A DNA stretch of 64,000 nucleotides from Martelella mediterranea (GCF_004342225.1 NZ_SMAR01000012.1:1-64000), one strand, 5' to 3'. Shown: positions 46,497-56,073, counted from the first letter of the stretch. Numbers and translations are program-made. The notes: generated by a model from the sequence alone, not told the origin.

Positions 46497-46931
46497 ATGC
46501 CAAACGATGGGATCTCTGGTTCGCAGCAACCACGAGCGCCGCAGCCAATAAACTGGCAACCAGGTCCGCAGCAACCACAAGCGCCGCAACCGGGAACTCA
46601 GTCACAACGCGTGCCACGACCACCAACTTGGAGACCACAGCATCCGAGCCAGAGAGCGATAGATAGAACAGAGTTGAGGCGAGAAGCAGCTCAGGCTCGT
46701 GGGCAACAGCCGTTGCCTAGTTTGCGCTCCACAATCAATCAGGCCAATACAGCAATGAATGATGCCCGAGGGGTTCTCGCTGCGGCGCGGCAATTTTTAC
46801 AACATGTTCCTCAGCCGCCGCAGATGCAGCAGCCTCGGGCCGACGATCAAGGCGGTAGGGATAACTCTCAGCAGCCAGGCACCAGTGCTTCAGACAGTGG
46901 AGAATTCCGTCCGGCTCAGCCGCGAAGCTAA
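46497..46931 (+). CDS. Gln/Pro-rich low-complexity protein, orphan
   Basis: 144 residues, ATG behind GGAG with eight-base spacing. The N-terminal 50 residues are built of Gln, Pro, Ala and Arg and include two copies of a 15-residue unit (SQQPRAPQP and PQQPQAPQP) encoded by a 45-base repeat. The middle (about 53-100) is predicted helical: AIDRTELRREAAQARGQ and LRSTINQANTAMNDARGVLAAARQFL. The C-terminus returns to Gln/Pro/Ser. No signal peptide. I recognise no family; a secreted or surface-associated product or a chance ORF are both possible. The surroundings are lower in GC than the rest of the window. Confidence 0.5.
   Translation: MPNDGISGSQQPRAPQPINWQPGPQQPQAPQPGTQSQRVPRPPTWRPQHPSQRAIDRTELRREAAQARGQQPLPSLRSTINQANTAMNDARGVLAAARQFLQHVPQPPQMQQPRADDQGGRDNSQQPGTSASDSGEFRPAQPRS
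46522..46591 (+). repeat. Two-copy 45-bp direct repeat inside the Gln/Pro-rich ORF
   Basis: A 25-base segment at 46522-46546 recurs at 46567-46591 with two substitutions (start CGCAGCAACCAC in both). The 45-base period keeps the frame. Confidence 0.8.
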
Positions 46932-47267
46932 CCTGCGTCCTCAGCCGACTGTGTTGTTACCGTTCTGTCATCGTCGAGCCTAATCTTCCGCACTCTGCGA
47001 CCTTCGTCTTAGGGATAAGGGCGGTAGTTTGAGCCTTGGCAAATGCATTTGCCGCCACGGTGAAGGCCGCCGTAAACTTGCTCAGTTTGGATTTCCCGTC
47101 GAATAGTGCCGACACGAAAGCGGTGAGCTGTATTGTTTTGTCCTCCTTTTGCCAACTCAAACCCGCTTCGCAGGAGCGCGCGTAGCGGGTTTGAGAGTTT
47201 CGCAGGCAGTTGCATCGCCGCGGCCGTGAGGGTAACAATAACAGCATCTGGCAAGGGATAGGGTGTG
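46932..47267. other. Region without a recognised gene before ung
   Basis: 336 bases. It holds a long inverted repeat (47156-47195). On the minus strand an ideal AGGAGG (47147-47142) stands eight bases before an ATA codon that opens a 58-codon frame to 46957. Otherwise nothing recognisable. Confidence 0.5.
47156..47195. repeat. 12-bp perfect inverted repeat
   Basis: CTCAAACCCGCT (47156-47167) / AGCGGGTTTGAG (47184-47195), spacer 16 bases with further GC pairing. No T-run on either side. Confidence 0.7.
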
Positions 47268-47969
47268 ATGACAGAGAGCGAAATCAGGCTGGATGAAGGC
47301 TGGAAAGAACGTCTGAAGCCGGAGTTTGAAAGTCGCTATATGGAAGATCTCAGAGGTTTTCTACGAACCGAGCTGAAATCGGGAAAAACCATATTCCCCA
47401 AAGGCAGTGAGTATTTTCGCGCCCTTGACCTGACACCGCTGGAAAATGTTCGTGTCGTCATTCTGGGGCAGGATCCCTATCATGGTCTGGGGCAGGCGCA
47501 TGGGCTTTGTTTTTCAGTTCAGCCCGGCGTGCGAACGCCGCCATCCCTCGTCAATATTTATAAAGAGCTTCAGGCCGATGTCGGGTTCCAGCCCGTCAAA
47601 CACGGTTTTCTGGAGCATTGGGCGAAGCAGGGCGTTCTTCTTTTGAACAGCGTTCTGACCGTTCAGCAGGCGCAGGCTGCCTCTCATCGTGGCAAGGGAT
47701 GGGAGCAGTTTACCGATGCTGTCATTCGTGTGGTCAACGAGGAGTGCGAGCACGTCGTCTTCATCCTCTGGGGGGCTTATGCCCAGAAGAAAGCCTCGTT
47801 TGTCGACACATCGAAGCATCTGGTGCTGAAAGCACCGCATCCTTCGCCGCTGTCCGCCCATAATGGCTTCTTCGGTTGCCGCCATTTCTCAAAGGCCAAT
47901 CAGTTCCTGCTGGAAAAAGGTCTTGAACCGATTGACTGGCAATTGCCGGAAGATCCGAAACAGGAATAA
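47268..47969 (+). CDS. ung: Uracil-DNA glycosylase
   Basis: 233 residues from ATG 47268 (a GTG one codon earlier is possible). Family 1 UDG motifs: [22 protein letters not shown] with the water-activating Asp, [22 protein letters not shown] and [14 protein letters not shown] with the catalytic His. It removes uracil from DNA to start base excision repair. Single gene. Confidence 0.97.
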   Translation: MTESEIRLDEGWKERLKPEFESRYMEDLRGFLRTELKSGKTIFPKGSEYFRALDLTPLENVRVVILGQDPYHGLGQAHGLCFSVQPGVRTPPSLVNIYKELQADVGFQPVKHGFLEHWAKQGVLLLNSVLTVQQAQAASHRGKGWEQFTDAVIRVVNEECEHVVFILWGAYAQKKASFVDTSKHLVLKAPHPSPLSAHNGFFGCRHFSKANQFLLEKGLEPIDWQLPEDPKQE

Positions 47970-48071
47970 CCTGCGCCAAGATTGCAGACCCGCTGGCAGA
48001 GGCCTATCTATAAATGCTAGAATCGGGCATCACCATTCGGGCTGATTTTAAAATTTTAGCAGGAGATCTTC

Positions 48072-49496
48072 ATGCAAAATCATCTGAAATTCTATATTGA
48101 TGGCGCATGGGTCGACCCTGCCGACACCAAAACACTCGACGTTATCAACCCGGCGACAGAAGACGCGTTTGCTCGGATCGCGCTTGGCAATGCCAGTGAT
48201 GTTGATAAGGCAGTAAAGGCAGCCCGGTCGGCTTTTGCTGATTTTTCCAGGTGGTCGGTCGAAGACCGCGTTGGTCTGCTTGAGCGCATCCTTGAGTGCT
48301 ACATGGCACGCTTTGACGATCTGGTCATGGCTGTCAGTCAGGAAATGGGCGCACCTGTTGAATTTGCACGTGGCTCGCAAGTGCCTGTTGGCGCTTCGCA
48401 CATCAAATCCACGCTCGAGGCTCTTAAAACTTTTTCGTTCTCCGAGGCGCGGAACAAGGGGCTGATTGTGCGTGAGCCGATCGGCGTATGCGCGCTGATC
48501 ACGCCGTGGAACTGGCCGCTGAATCAAATTGCTGCCAAGGTCGCACCGGCAATTGCCACTGGCTGCACCATTGTGCTGAAGCCCTCCGAGATTGCGCCGG
48601 TTTCAGGCATCATCTTTGCTGAGATTATGGATGCTGCAGGTGTGCCGAAGGGCGTGTTCAATCTGGTCAATGGTAATGGGCCGGATGTCGGTCAGGTCAT
48701 GGCAGGCCATCCGGAAGTTGATATGGTGTCCTTCACCGGTTCGACGCGTGCAGGCATTCTGGTTGCCAAGACCGCGGCTGATACCGTCAAACGTGTGTGC
48801 CAGGAACTGGGTGGCAAATCGCCGAACATTGTGCTTCGGGATGCGGATATTGAAGCGGCTGTCGAAGCCGGTGTGCGCGGCTGCTTCGATAATTCCGGCC
48901 AGTCCTGTGATGCACCGACTCGAATGCTGGTGCCTTCCGAAAGCCATGAAAAGGCGTTGGCGGTCGCAAAGCGTGTGGCTGAAGCGCTGAAAACCGGTGA
49001 TCCGACGGCGAAAGATACCGACCTCGGGCCCGTCGTCAGTCAACAGCAATACGATAAAATTCAAGGGCTTATTACTGCTGCCATTGACGAGGGCGCGACA
49101 CTGGTGACCGGCGGGCCTGATCGGCCCGACGGCATCAATCGCGGATATTTTGTCCGGCCAACCGTTTTTGGTGATGTTCGCAACGATATGACCATCGCCC
49201 GGCAGGAGGTTTTTGGTCCGGTCCTTTCGATTTTGCCTTATGAAACCGAGGAAGAGGCGATTGAAATCGCCAATGATACTGAATACGGGCTTGCAGCTTA
49301 TGTTCAGGGGGAGCTGGAGCATGCCCGTGCCGTTGCTATGCGTCTGCGTGCAGGAAATGTCTCGATCAACGACCCGGATTGGGACACGGCAATCCCGTTT
49401 GGTGGATACAAGCAGTCCGGGAATGGTCGCGAGTTTGCTGATTTCGGTATGGAAGATTTTCTGGAAATCAAAGGTATTCGAGGGTTTAAGGCCTAG
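48072..49496 (+). CDS. Aldehyde dehydrogenase family protein
   Basis: 474 residues, ATG preceded by AGGAGATCTTC. Landmarks: ITPWNWPLNQIAAKVAPAIATGCTIVLKPSE, SFTGSTRAGILVAKTAADTVKRVCQELGGKSPNIVL with the general-base Glu, CFDNSGQSCDAPTR with the nucleophile Cys, and EVFGPVLSILPYE. NAD(P)-dependent oxidation of an unidentified aldehyde. A RidA-family gene follows after a terminator. Confidence 0.92.
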   Translation: MQNHLKFYIDGAWVDPADTKTLDVINPATEDAFARIALGNASDVDKAVKAARSAFADFSRWSVEDRVGLLERILECYMARFDDLVMAVSQEMGAPVEFARGSQVPVGASHIKSTLEALKTFSFSEARNKGLIVREPIGVCALITPWNWPLNQIAAKVAPAIATGCTIVLKPSEIAPVSGIIFAEIMDAAGVPKGVFNLVNGNGPDVGQVMAGHPEVDMVSFTGSTRAGILVAKTAADTVKRVCQELGGKSPNIVLRDADIEAAVEAGVRGCFDNSGQSCDAPTRMLVPSESHEKALAVAKRVAEALKTGDPTAKDTDLGPVVSQQQYDKIQGLITAAIDEGATLVTGGPDRPDGINRGYFVRPTVFGDVRNDMTIARQEVFGPVLSILPYETEEEAIEIANDTEYGLAAYVQGELEHARAVAMRLRAGNVSINDPDWDTAIPFGGYKQSGNGREFADFGMEDFLEIKGIRGFKA

Positions 49497-49530
49497 AAAC
49501 GGTTACGAAATGCCTTAATATAAGGCCACA

Positions 49531-49569
49531 GCCCGGTTGTCGGTGAGAGCTTGACAGCCGGGCGTTTTT
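49531..49569 (+). terminator. Rho-independent terminator after the aldehyde dehydrogenase gene
   Basis: GCCCGGTTGTC (49531-49541) / GACAGCCGGGC (49553-49563), one wobble, T-run 49565-49569. Confidence 0.9.
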
Positions 49570-49607
49570 ACGGCCATGCGTCAACCATCGTTCGGAGGCA
49601 GGTAATT

Positions 49608-49997
49608 ATGAAAAAAAGCATCAATCCAACCGGTGTACGCAAGCCGTTCGGAAACTACAGCCACGGGCTTTATGTGCCGCCCGGTGCCGGTCTTCTGGTC
49701 ACCTCAGGTCAACTGGGTATTGGTCCGGATGAAACCATTCCGCGTTCGGTCAAAGGCCAGGCTGAACTTTGCTTTGAAGCCATCGCCAAAATTCTTGCAG
49801 AGGCGGATATGAGCTTTGAGGATGCCATTCGCATTACCGGCTATGTGACCATGCGTGAGGATTTTCCGGCTTATATGGAAGTGCGCGATCGCTATATATC
49901 CGATCCAAAGCCCGTTTCCACGCTTCTGGTCGTCAGCGGGTTCACCCGTGCGGAATTCCTGGTCGAGGTTGAGGTTACAGCCGCCAAGGTCCCGTGA
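49608..49997 (+). CDS. RidA (YjgF/YER057c/UK114) family protein
   Basis: 129 residues from ATG 49608, which has GGAGGCAGG upstream; earlier in-frame codons lie in the terminator. Landmarks: NPTGVRKPFGNYSHGLYVPPGAGLLVTSGQLGI, KGQAELCFEAIAKILAEADMSFEDAIRITGYV and VSTLLVVSGFTRAEFLVEVEVTAAK. Family members deaminate reactive enamines/imines. The usual catalytic Arg region corresponds to TRAEFLVEVE (Arg present). Confidence 0.92.
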   Translation: MKKSINPTGVRKPFGNYSHGLYVPPGAGLLVTSGQLGIGPDETIPRSVKGQAELCFEAIAKILAEADMSFEDAIRITGYVTMREDFPAYMEVRDRYISDPKPVSTLLVVSGFTRAEFLVEVEVTAAKVP

Positions 49998-50050
49998 TCT
50001 GCAAGTGCGTGTTTGCACTGCAATTCAATTGTTTCTGTCTTGTCCATATA

Positions 50051-50096
50051 CCAGAACAGTGCGGGGGCATGTCTTCCACGCTGTTCTGGTATTTTC
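50051..50096 (+). terminator. Rho-independent terminator of the ridA-family gene
   Basis: CCAGAACAG (50051-50059) / CTGTTCTGG (50081-50089), then TATTTTCT. Confidence 0.75.
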
Positions 50097-50117
50097 TGTA
50101 ATTTTCCACAAAACCAC

Positions 50118-50148
50118 TTGACCTTCCAGCTGCTGGAAGCCCCATCTT
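50118..50148 (+). promoter_or_regulatory. CueR-type copper-responsive promoter of copZ-copA
   Basis: TTGACC (-35, 50118-50123) is followed by the dyad CTTCCAGC-T-GCTGGAAG (50123-50139). A 19-base spacer leads to CATCTT (50143-50148). An over-long spacer with a central dyad is the hallmark of MerR-family promoters, and the bases are those seen before copA genes controlled by CueR. No cueR gene is in the window. Confidence 0.8.
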
Positions 50149-50178
50149 CCTGTTCATTGAACAAAAGGAGTGTCGAAG

Positions 50179-50388
50179 ATGGCTGAGAATATCACCCTGA
50201 AAATTGAAGGTATGGGCTGCGCAAAATGCACCGAGAAGGTCGAGAAAGCCCTTGCGGCGCTGGATGGCGTTTCTGATATCAAGGTCAGTCTTGAAGAGAA
50301 TGCCGCGCATTTCACACTTTCCGCCCCGGCCAGCCGCGATCAGGCCGTCGAAGCTGTCGAAGACAGCGGCTATGATGTGATCAGCTGA
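50179..50388 (+). CDS. copZ: Copper chaperone CopZ-like, single HMA domain
   Basis: 69 residues from ATG 50179 with AAAAGGAG eight bases upstream. One heavy-metal-associated domain with GMGCAKC (the Cys pair) near residue 11 and the typical [15 protein letters not shown] / [11 protein letters not shown] ending. It should carry Cu(I) in the cytosol to CopA, encoded 46 bases downstream in the same transcript. Confidence 0.92.
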   Translation: MAENITLKIEGMGCAKCTEKVEKALAALDGVSDIKVSLEENAAHFTLSAPASRDQAVEAVEDSGYDVIS

Positions 50389-50434
50389 AGCAGGGCGTGA
50401 GCCGTCCGTTGCATTTTCAGGAAGGAGCGATCTC

Positions 50435-52936
50435 ATGGAAAAGACGCTTTCAGGTTCAGGGACAGAAATTGGAAAGCAGCAGCATCTGACAATTCCGGTC
50501 TCGGGCATGACCTGCGCATCTTGCGTGCGCAGTGTTGAGCGCGTTGTTGGAAAGGTTGATGGTGTCCGAGAGGTTGCGGTGAACCTGGCGACTGAAAGCG
50601 CGGATGTCACGCTCTTTGACCGGAAAGCCGGACCTGCCGTCGTGGCCGCGATTGAAAAGGCTGGCTACGGCGTGCCGCTTCAGACGATTGAGCTGGAGGT
50701 TTCCGGCATGCACTGTGCTTCCTGCGTTCAAAGTGTTGAGCGTGTGCTGTCAAAGGTGCCCGGCGTGATTGATGCGAAGGTGAACCTTGCAAGCGAGCGG
50801 GCGCAGGTTTCTCTTGTGCCGTCGACACCCATTGAGGCGCTGGAGCGTGCGATTGAAAAAGCGGGCTTCGAGCCACGCCGGATCGGCAGTGCCGCAGATG
50901 CTGCCGAAGCCCATGACAAGGCAAAGGCTGAGGAGCTTTCAGCGCTGAAGCGCGATCTGTTCATGGCTTTCGTATTCACTCTGCCGCTGTTTGTTCTTGA
51001 GATGGGATCGCATGTCATTCCGCCGCTCGGCGCAACGCTGAAGGCATCCATCGGATTGTTTCCCCTTCACATCTTTTACTTCGCGCTGGCGACAATCGTG
51101 CAGTTTGGTCCCGGTCGCCGTTTCTATCGTCATGGCGTTGCCTCATTCCGTCGGAAGTCACCGGATATGAATGCGCTGGTGATGCTCGGATCAAGCGCCG
51201 CCTGGGGATATTCAACGGTCGCGACTTTTCTGCCGCAGATTTTCCCGGAGGGTGCGGCGCAGGTCTATTTTGAGTCTTCCGCTGTAATCATCACACTCAT
51301 CCTGCTCGGGCGCTCCCTTGAAGCCAAGGCAAAGGGGCGCACCTCCGCCGCGATCAAACACCTGATGGGGTTGCAGCCCAAAACAGCCCGCGTCGAACGA
51401 GGCGGAGAAACACGCGATATTCCAATCGCTGAATTGAAGCTGGACGATATCGTAACGGTTCGCCCTGGTGAAAAGGTTGCGGTCGATGGTGTCGTGACGG
51501 ACGGGTCTTCCTATGTCGATGAATCGATGATTTCCGGAGAGCCCGTTCCTGTTGAAAAAGGCGCCGGTGATACGGTGACCGGCGGCACGATCAACAAGAC
51601 CGGCTCGTTCAGTTTCCGGGCCACGGCAATCGGTGCGGACACCGTGCTTTCACGCATCGTGAAGATGGTCGAGAATGCTCAGGGTGCCAAGCTGCCGGTT
51701 CAGGCCATGGTGGACAAGGTGACTGCTTGGTTTGTGCCAGCTGTGCTGGTTGCGGCTGCGATCACCTTTTTCATCTGGCTGTTTTTCGGTCCGTCTCCGG
51801 CCCTCAGTTTTGCGGTTATCAATGCGGTCGCGGTGATGATCATCGCCTGTCCTTGCGCTATGGGGCTGGCAACGCCAACCTCGATCATGGTCGGTACAGG
51901 CAGGGCGGCTGAAATCGGCGTTCTCTTCCGAAATGGCGAGGCTCTGCAGACCCTGAAAGACACAAAAATTGTTGCCTTCGACAAAACAGGCACGCTGACA
52001 GAAGGCCGTCCGCAGGTGACAGACGTTCTGACGGTCAACGGTTTCTCGCGCTCTGACATTCTGGCACGAACAGCCTCGGTTGAGGCGGGATCGGAGCATC
52101 CGCTGGCCGAAGCGGTCGTGTCTGCTGCGTATGAGGAAGCCGTCAACGTCGAAAAGGCAACCCGCTTTGAGGCGGTTCCCGGCTACGGTGTGAAAGCAGA
52201 TGTAAGCGAAGAGAACGTGGCCGTTGGTGCCCGCCGTTTTATGGAACAGCTCGGTATTAAAACGGCTGATCTTGATGAACAGGCAGAAAATCTGGCAGCG
52301 GAAGCCCGCTCATTGTTGTTCGTCTCGGTGGATAACAGGCTGGTAGGCGTGATCGGCGTGTCTGACCCGGTTAAGCTCACAGCGAAAAGTGCCGTCGCCG
52401 CGCTTCATTCCGCCGGTGTCAAAACCGCAATGATCACTGGCGATAATACAAAAACGGCAGAGGCTATCGCGCGTGCGGTTGGCATTGATACTGTGGTTTC
52501 GGATGTGTTGCCGGATGGCAAGGTTGAAGCGCTGGAAAAGCTACGGCGTCAGCATGGCGCCATCGCCTTTGCCGGTGATGGTATTAACGATGCGCCCGCT
52601 CTTGCAACGGCTGATACTGGCATAGCGATTGGCACGGGTACGGATATCGCGATTGAGACCGCCGATATTGTGCTGATGTCCGGCGAGCTTTCAGGAGTGG
52701 TCAATGCTGTCGCACTGTCGCGGGCTGTCATGCGCAATATCGCGCAGAACCTGTTCTGGGCCTTTGCCTATAATGTGGTTCTGATCCCCGTGGCGGCCGG
52801 GCTTCTCTATCCCGTCAATGGTACGCTTCTCTCGCCAATGCTGGCTGCGGCAGCGATGGGGCTTTCCAGCGTGTTTGTGCTGTCGAACGCATTGCGACTC
52901 AAGCGCTTTAAAGTCTCTGACGCGATAGAAGCATAA
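50435..52936 (+). CDS. copA: Cu(I)-exporting P1B-type ATPase
   Basis: 833 residues. Two N-terminal HMA domains (GMTCASC at 24-30, GMHCASC near 92-98). P1B-1 features: eight expected membrane helices, the CPC metal site in [13 protein letters not shown], phosphorylation motif [20 protein letters not shown] (HP motif), and the hinge [24 protein letters not shown]. It exports Cu(I) from the cytosol to the periplasm. Expected induction by copper through the CueR-type promoter before copZ. Confidence 0.97.
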   Translation: MEKTLSGSGTEIGKQQHLTIPVSGMTCASCVRSVERVVGKVDGVREVAVNLATESADVTLFDRKAGPAVVAAIEKAGYGVPLQTIELEVSGMHCASCVQSVERVLSKVPGVIDAKVNLASERAQVSLVPSTPIEALERAIEKAGFEPRRIGSAADAAEAHDKAKAEELSALKRDLFMAFVFTLPLFVLEMGSHVIPPLGATLKASIGLFPLHIFYFALATIVQFGPGRRFYRHGVASFRRKSPDMNALVMLGSSAAWGYSTVATFLPQIFPEGAAQVYFESSAVIITLILLGRSLEAKAKGRTSAAIKHLMGLQPKTARVERGGETRDIPIAELKLDDIVTVRPGEKVAVDGVVTDGSSYVDESMISGEPVPVEKGAGDTVTGGTINKTGSFSFRATAIGADTVLSRIVKMVENAQGAKLPVQAMVDKVTAWFVPAVLVAAAITFFIWLFFGPSPALSFAVINAVAVMIIACPCAMGLATPTSIMVGTGRAAEIGVLFRNGEALQTLKDTKIVAFDKTGTLTEGRPQVTDVLTVNGFSRSDILARTASVEAGSEHPLAEAVVSAAYEEAVNVEKATRFEAVPGYGVKADVSEENVAVGARRFMEQLGIKTADLDEQAENLAAEARSLLFVSVDNRLVGVIGVSDPVKLTAKSAVAALHSAGVKTAMITGDNTKTAEAIARAVGIDTVVSDVLPDGKVEALEKLRRQHGAIAFAGDGINDAPALATADTGIAIGTGTDIAIETADIVLMSGELSGVVNAVALSRAVMRNIAQNLFWAFAYNVVLIPVAAGLLYPVNGTLLSPMLAAAAMGLSSVFVLSNALRLKRFKVSDAIEA

Positions 52937-52979
52937 ATTCGCCGGATATCAGGCCTGAAATCAACAAAGACCTTTCATC

Positions 52980-53019
52980 AAATCGGGAATGCCCTATCAT
53001 CAGGGTGTCCCCGATTTTC
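52980..53019 (+). terminator. Rho-independent terminator of copZA
   Basis: AATCGGG (52981-52987) / CCCGATT (53010-53016) encloses an inner CCCT/AGGG pair, with TTTT after the stem. Confidence 0.8.
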
Positions 53020-53108
53020 GTCGTTCGTGGACCATTGCAGCAGTTTTTTGGATGGCGGATCGGGGTTGCTAAACACATGACGTGTTTTGGACTTAAAAAA
53101 GATCAAGT

Positions 53109-53150
53109 TTGATCCCGATCAAAACGAAGCCTTTTAAAACGATTTATGTG
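53109..53150 (+). promoter_or_regulatory. FNR/FixK-type box and promoter of adhE
   Basis: TTGAT-CCCG-ATCAA (53109-53122) is a perfect FNR/FixK consensus. It overlaps a second dyad GATCAA-GT-TTGATC (53101-53114). TATGTG at 53145-53150 would be the -10 if the box is centred at -41.5, the usual class II distance. It predicts oxygen-limited induction of adhE. Confidence 0.7.
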
Positions 53151-53346
53151 TCGTTTTGTAGAGATCGAGCGGTCCTTAATCGGAAATGAGAGAAACGCTT
53201 TTGGCAATTGCCATCCGATAGCAAAGCGTCAGGAAGATTTAAGGGGCCTCATGGCACCGAGCCCAAGATCGGCGTCCGGCTCACTCATGGATTGTCAGTA
53301 ACCGCCGGCCCTCAAAGGTTTCGGCAAGAAGCGCAGGAGAAGTCCC

Positions 53347-56010
53347 ATGCCGGCTACCAGCACGACCGAACTAGACCAGCTCGTTGCCCGGACAAAGGCA
53401 GCGCAGCAAAAGTTTGCGAACTTTACCCAGGAACAGGTTGACTACATCTTCCGCTCGGCAGCCCTTGCTGCCGCCGATGCCCGCATTCCACTGGCCCGCA
53501 TGGCCTTTGAAGAGACGGGCATGGGTGTGATGGAAGACAAGGTCATCAAGAACCACTTTGCCTCGGAATACATCTACAACAAATACAAGGACGACAAGAC
53601 TTGCGGCATCCTTTCTGAAGAGCCTGAATATGGCATCTTCACCGTCGCTGAACCTGTCGGCCTGATTTGCGCCATCGTCCCGACGACCAACCCGACCTCG
53701 ACGGCGATCTTTAAGGCGCTGATCAGCCTGAAGACCCGAAACGGGGTGATCTTCTCGCCGCATCCGCGTGCAAAGCGTTCGACCTGTGAGGCGGCCCGTA
53801 TTGTTCTGGACGCTGCCGTCAAGGCCGGTGCTCCGAAGGACATTATCGGCTGGATTGATGAGCCGACCGTCGAACTTTCAAATGCGCTGATGCATCACGA
53901 TGACATCAACCTCATTCTCGCAACCGGTGGACCCGGCATGGTCAAGGCGGCCTATTCATCGGGCAAACCGGCCATCGGCGTTGGCGCCGGTAACACACCT
54001 GCCGTGATTGATGAATATGCCGATATCAAGCGTGCTGTTGCCTCGATCCTGATGTCGAAGACGTTCGACAATGGCGTAATCTGCGCCTCGGAACAGTCGG
54101 TTGTCGTCGTCGACAAGGTTTATGATCAGGTGCGTGAGCGCTTTGCCAGCCATGGCGCCTATGTGCTTTCGGGCAATGAGGCCGGTGCGGTTCGCGATAT
54201 CATCATGAACAAGAAGGGCACGCTGAACGCCGAAATCGTTGGCCAGTCGGCTGTCAAAATCGCGCAGATGGCGGGTATTGAAGTGCCGCCGCGCACCAAG
54301 GTGCTGATTGCCGAAGTCGAAGATGTGAATGATGAAGAAGTCTTCGCGCATGAGAAGCTGTCACCGACGCTTGCCATGTATCGGGCGAAGAATTTCGATC
54401 ACGCGACGCGCATCGCCGCCGATCTTGTTGCCCTTGGCGGTATTGGACACACCTCGGTTCTTTATACCGATCAGGACCTGCAGCAGGAACGTGTCGCGGC
54501 TTATGGCGACCGCATGAAGACTGCGCGAGTTCTCATCAACTCGCCGGCATCGCAGGGTGGCATTGGTGACCTTTATAACTTCCGTCTGGCACCATCGCTG
54601 ACGCTGGGCTGCGGTTCGTGGGGCGGCAACTCGATTTCGGAAAATGTCGGCCCGCAGCATCTGATCAACAAGAAGACAGTCGCAAAAAGGGCTGAGAACA
54701 TGCTGTGGCACAAGCTTCCCCCGTCAATCTACTTCCGTCGCGGCGCACTTCCCTTCGCGCTGGAAGAACTGAAGGGCAAGAAGCGTTGCCTGATTGTCAC
54801 CGACCGCTTCCTGTTTGAAAACGGTTATATCAACGAGACGGTTGCTGTTCTTAAAGGTCTGGGAATTGAAGTCGAAACCTTCTTCGATGTTCAGGCCGAC
54901 CCGACGCTGGCTGTTGTGCGCAAGGGCTGGGAGCTGGCCCGCTCCTTCGAGCCGGATATCATTCTTGCACAAGGTGGCGGTTCGCCGATGGACGCGGCCA
55001 AGATCATGTGGGTGATGTATGAACATCCGGAAGTCGAGTTTGCCGATCTGGCGCTGCGTTTCATGGATATCCGCAAGCGTATCTATCGCTTCCCGAAACT
55101 TGGTGTGAAGGCACAGTTTGTTGCTGTGCCGACGACATCGGGGACCGGTTCGGAAGTCACGCCGTTTGCGGTTGTGACTGATGAGAAGACAGGCATCAAA
55201 TATCCGATTGCGGACTATGAGCTGACCCCGAACATGGCCATCATCGATGCTGATCTGGTGATGAACATGCCGAAGTCGCTGACAGCACATGGCGGTATCG
55301 ATGCGGTCACGCATGCGCTTGAGGCCTATGTCTCGATCATGGCTAACGAGTATTCTGACGGTCAGGCGCTGGCTGCCCTGAAGCTTCTCAAGCAGTACCT
55401 GCCTTCTGCCTATAAGAATGGCGCAAGCGATCCCAAGGCGCGTGAGCAGGTTCATAACGGCGCGACGCTTGCCGGTATTGCCTTTGCCAATGCCTTCCTG
55501 GGTGTCTGCCACTCGATGGCGCACAAGATCGGTGCCCAGTTCCATTTGGCACATGGTCTGTCGAATGCTCTGCTTCTGGCCAATGTCGTCCGCTACAATG
55601 CAGTCGACAATCCGACCAAGCAGACAGCATTCAGCCAGTATGATCGTCCGAAGGCTCTGTGCCGTTATGCCGAAGTCGCTCGTCACCTCGATCTTGGAGG
55701 CAAAACGGATGAGGAATCGGTCGAAAATCTGGTCAAATGGATTGAGCAACTGAAGAAGGATTGCGATATTCCTGCATCGATCCAGGCTGCCGGCGTTGCC
55801 GAAGCGGACTTCCTCGATCATGTCGATGAGGTTTCTGAAAAGGCCTTCGACGACCAGTGCACAGGCGCAAACCCGCGCTATCCTCTGATTGCGGAGATCC
55901 GTCAGGTTCTGCTCGATAGCTATTATGGCCGGGCCTATAAGGAAGGCGTGACATATGAGGAAGAGGCAGAGGCCGAAAGCTCGGTGGTTCCGCTGAGCGC
56001 CCGCAAATAA
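53347..56010 (+). CDS. adhE: Bifunctional acetaldehyde-CoA / alcohol dehydrogenase
   Basis: 887 residues, close to the usual 870-890. The N-terminal aldehyde dehydrogenase half (1 to about 440) has PTTNPTSTAIFKALISLKTRNGVIFSPHPRAK and the acylating Cys in NGVICASEQSVV near 247. The C-terminal iron-dependent ADH half (about 450-870) has GGGSPMDAAK, FVAVPTTSGTGSE, GIDAVTHALEAYVS and the metal histidines in GVCHSMAHKIGAQFHLAHGLSNALLL. It reduces acetyl-CoA to ethanol with two NADH. The preceding FNR box suggests use under oxygen limitation. Terminator downstream. Confidence 0.97.
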   Translation: MPATSTTELDQLVARTKAAQQKFANFTQEQVDYIFRSAALAAADARIPLARMAFEETGMGVMEDKVIKNHFASEYIYNKYKDDKTCGILSEEPEYGIFTVAEPVGLICAIVPTTNPTSTAIFKALISLKTRNGVIFSPHPRAKRSTCEAARIVLDAAVKAGAPKDIIGWIDEPTVELSNALMHHDDINLILATGGPGMVKAAYSSGKPAIGVGAGNTPAVIDEYADIKRAVASILMSKTFDNGVICASEQSVVVVDKVYDQVRERFASHGAYVLSGNEAGAVRDIIMNKKGTLNAEIVGQSAVKIAQMAGIEVPPRTKVLIAEVEDVNDEEVFAHEKLSPTLAMYRAKNFDHATRIAADLVALGGIGHTSVLYTDQDLQQERVAAYGDRMKTARVLINSPASQGGIGDLYNFRLAPSLTLGCGSWGGNSISENVGPQHLINKKTVAKRAENMLWHKLPPSIYFRRGALPFALEELKGKKRCLIVTDRFLFENGYINETVAVLKGLGIEVETFFDVQADPTLAVVRKGWELARSFEPDIILAQGGGSPMDAAKIMWVMYEHPEVEFADLALRFMDIRKRIYRFPKLGVKAQFVAVPTTSGTGSEVTPFAVVTDEKTGIKYPIADYELTPNMAIIDADLVMNMPKSLTAHGGIDAVTHALEAYVSIMANEYSDGQALAALKLLKQYLPSAYKNGASDPKAREQVHNGATLAGIAFANAFLGVCHSMAHKIGAQFHLAHGLSNALLLANVVRYNAVDNPTKQTAFSQYDRPKALCRYAEVARHLDLGGKTDEESVENLVKWIEQLKKDCDIPASIQAAGVAEADFLDHVDEVSEKAFDDQCTGANPRYPLIAEIRQVLLDSYYGRAYKEGVTYEEEAEAESSVVPLSARK

Positions 56011-56037
56011 TCAGGCGTTCACAGACCCCTGAAACCA

Positions 56038-56073
56038 AAAGCGCCGCCTCTGACAAAAGGGGCGGCGCTTTCT
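56038..56073 (+). terminator. Rho-independent terminator of adhE
   Basis: AAAGCGCCGCCTC (56038-56050) pairs with GGGGCGGCGCTTT (56059-56071) across a TGACAAAA loop, with one wobble. Confidence 0.88.

Larger units (their letters stand above)
52937..53346. other. Regulatory region between copA and adhE
   Basis: 410 bases: copZA terminator, a small hairpin AAACAC/GTGTTT (53071-53087), the FNR box, an AT-rich hairpin (53136-53157) and a leader of about 190 bases for adhE. No credible ORF. Confidence 0.6.

Noticed and set aside
46300-46638. 112-codon hydrophobic ORF opposite the Gln/Pro-rich gene
   Set aside because: Val/Ala-rich composition is the antisense image of the Gln/Pro/Arg repeats; no ribosome site seen.
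47156-47195. Possible integron attC site
   Set aside because: The dyad has flanking GCCAAC and GTTTCGC that loosely recall core sites, but the RYYYAAC/GTTRRRY pairing is not met and there is no integrase or cassette.
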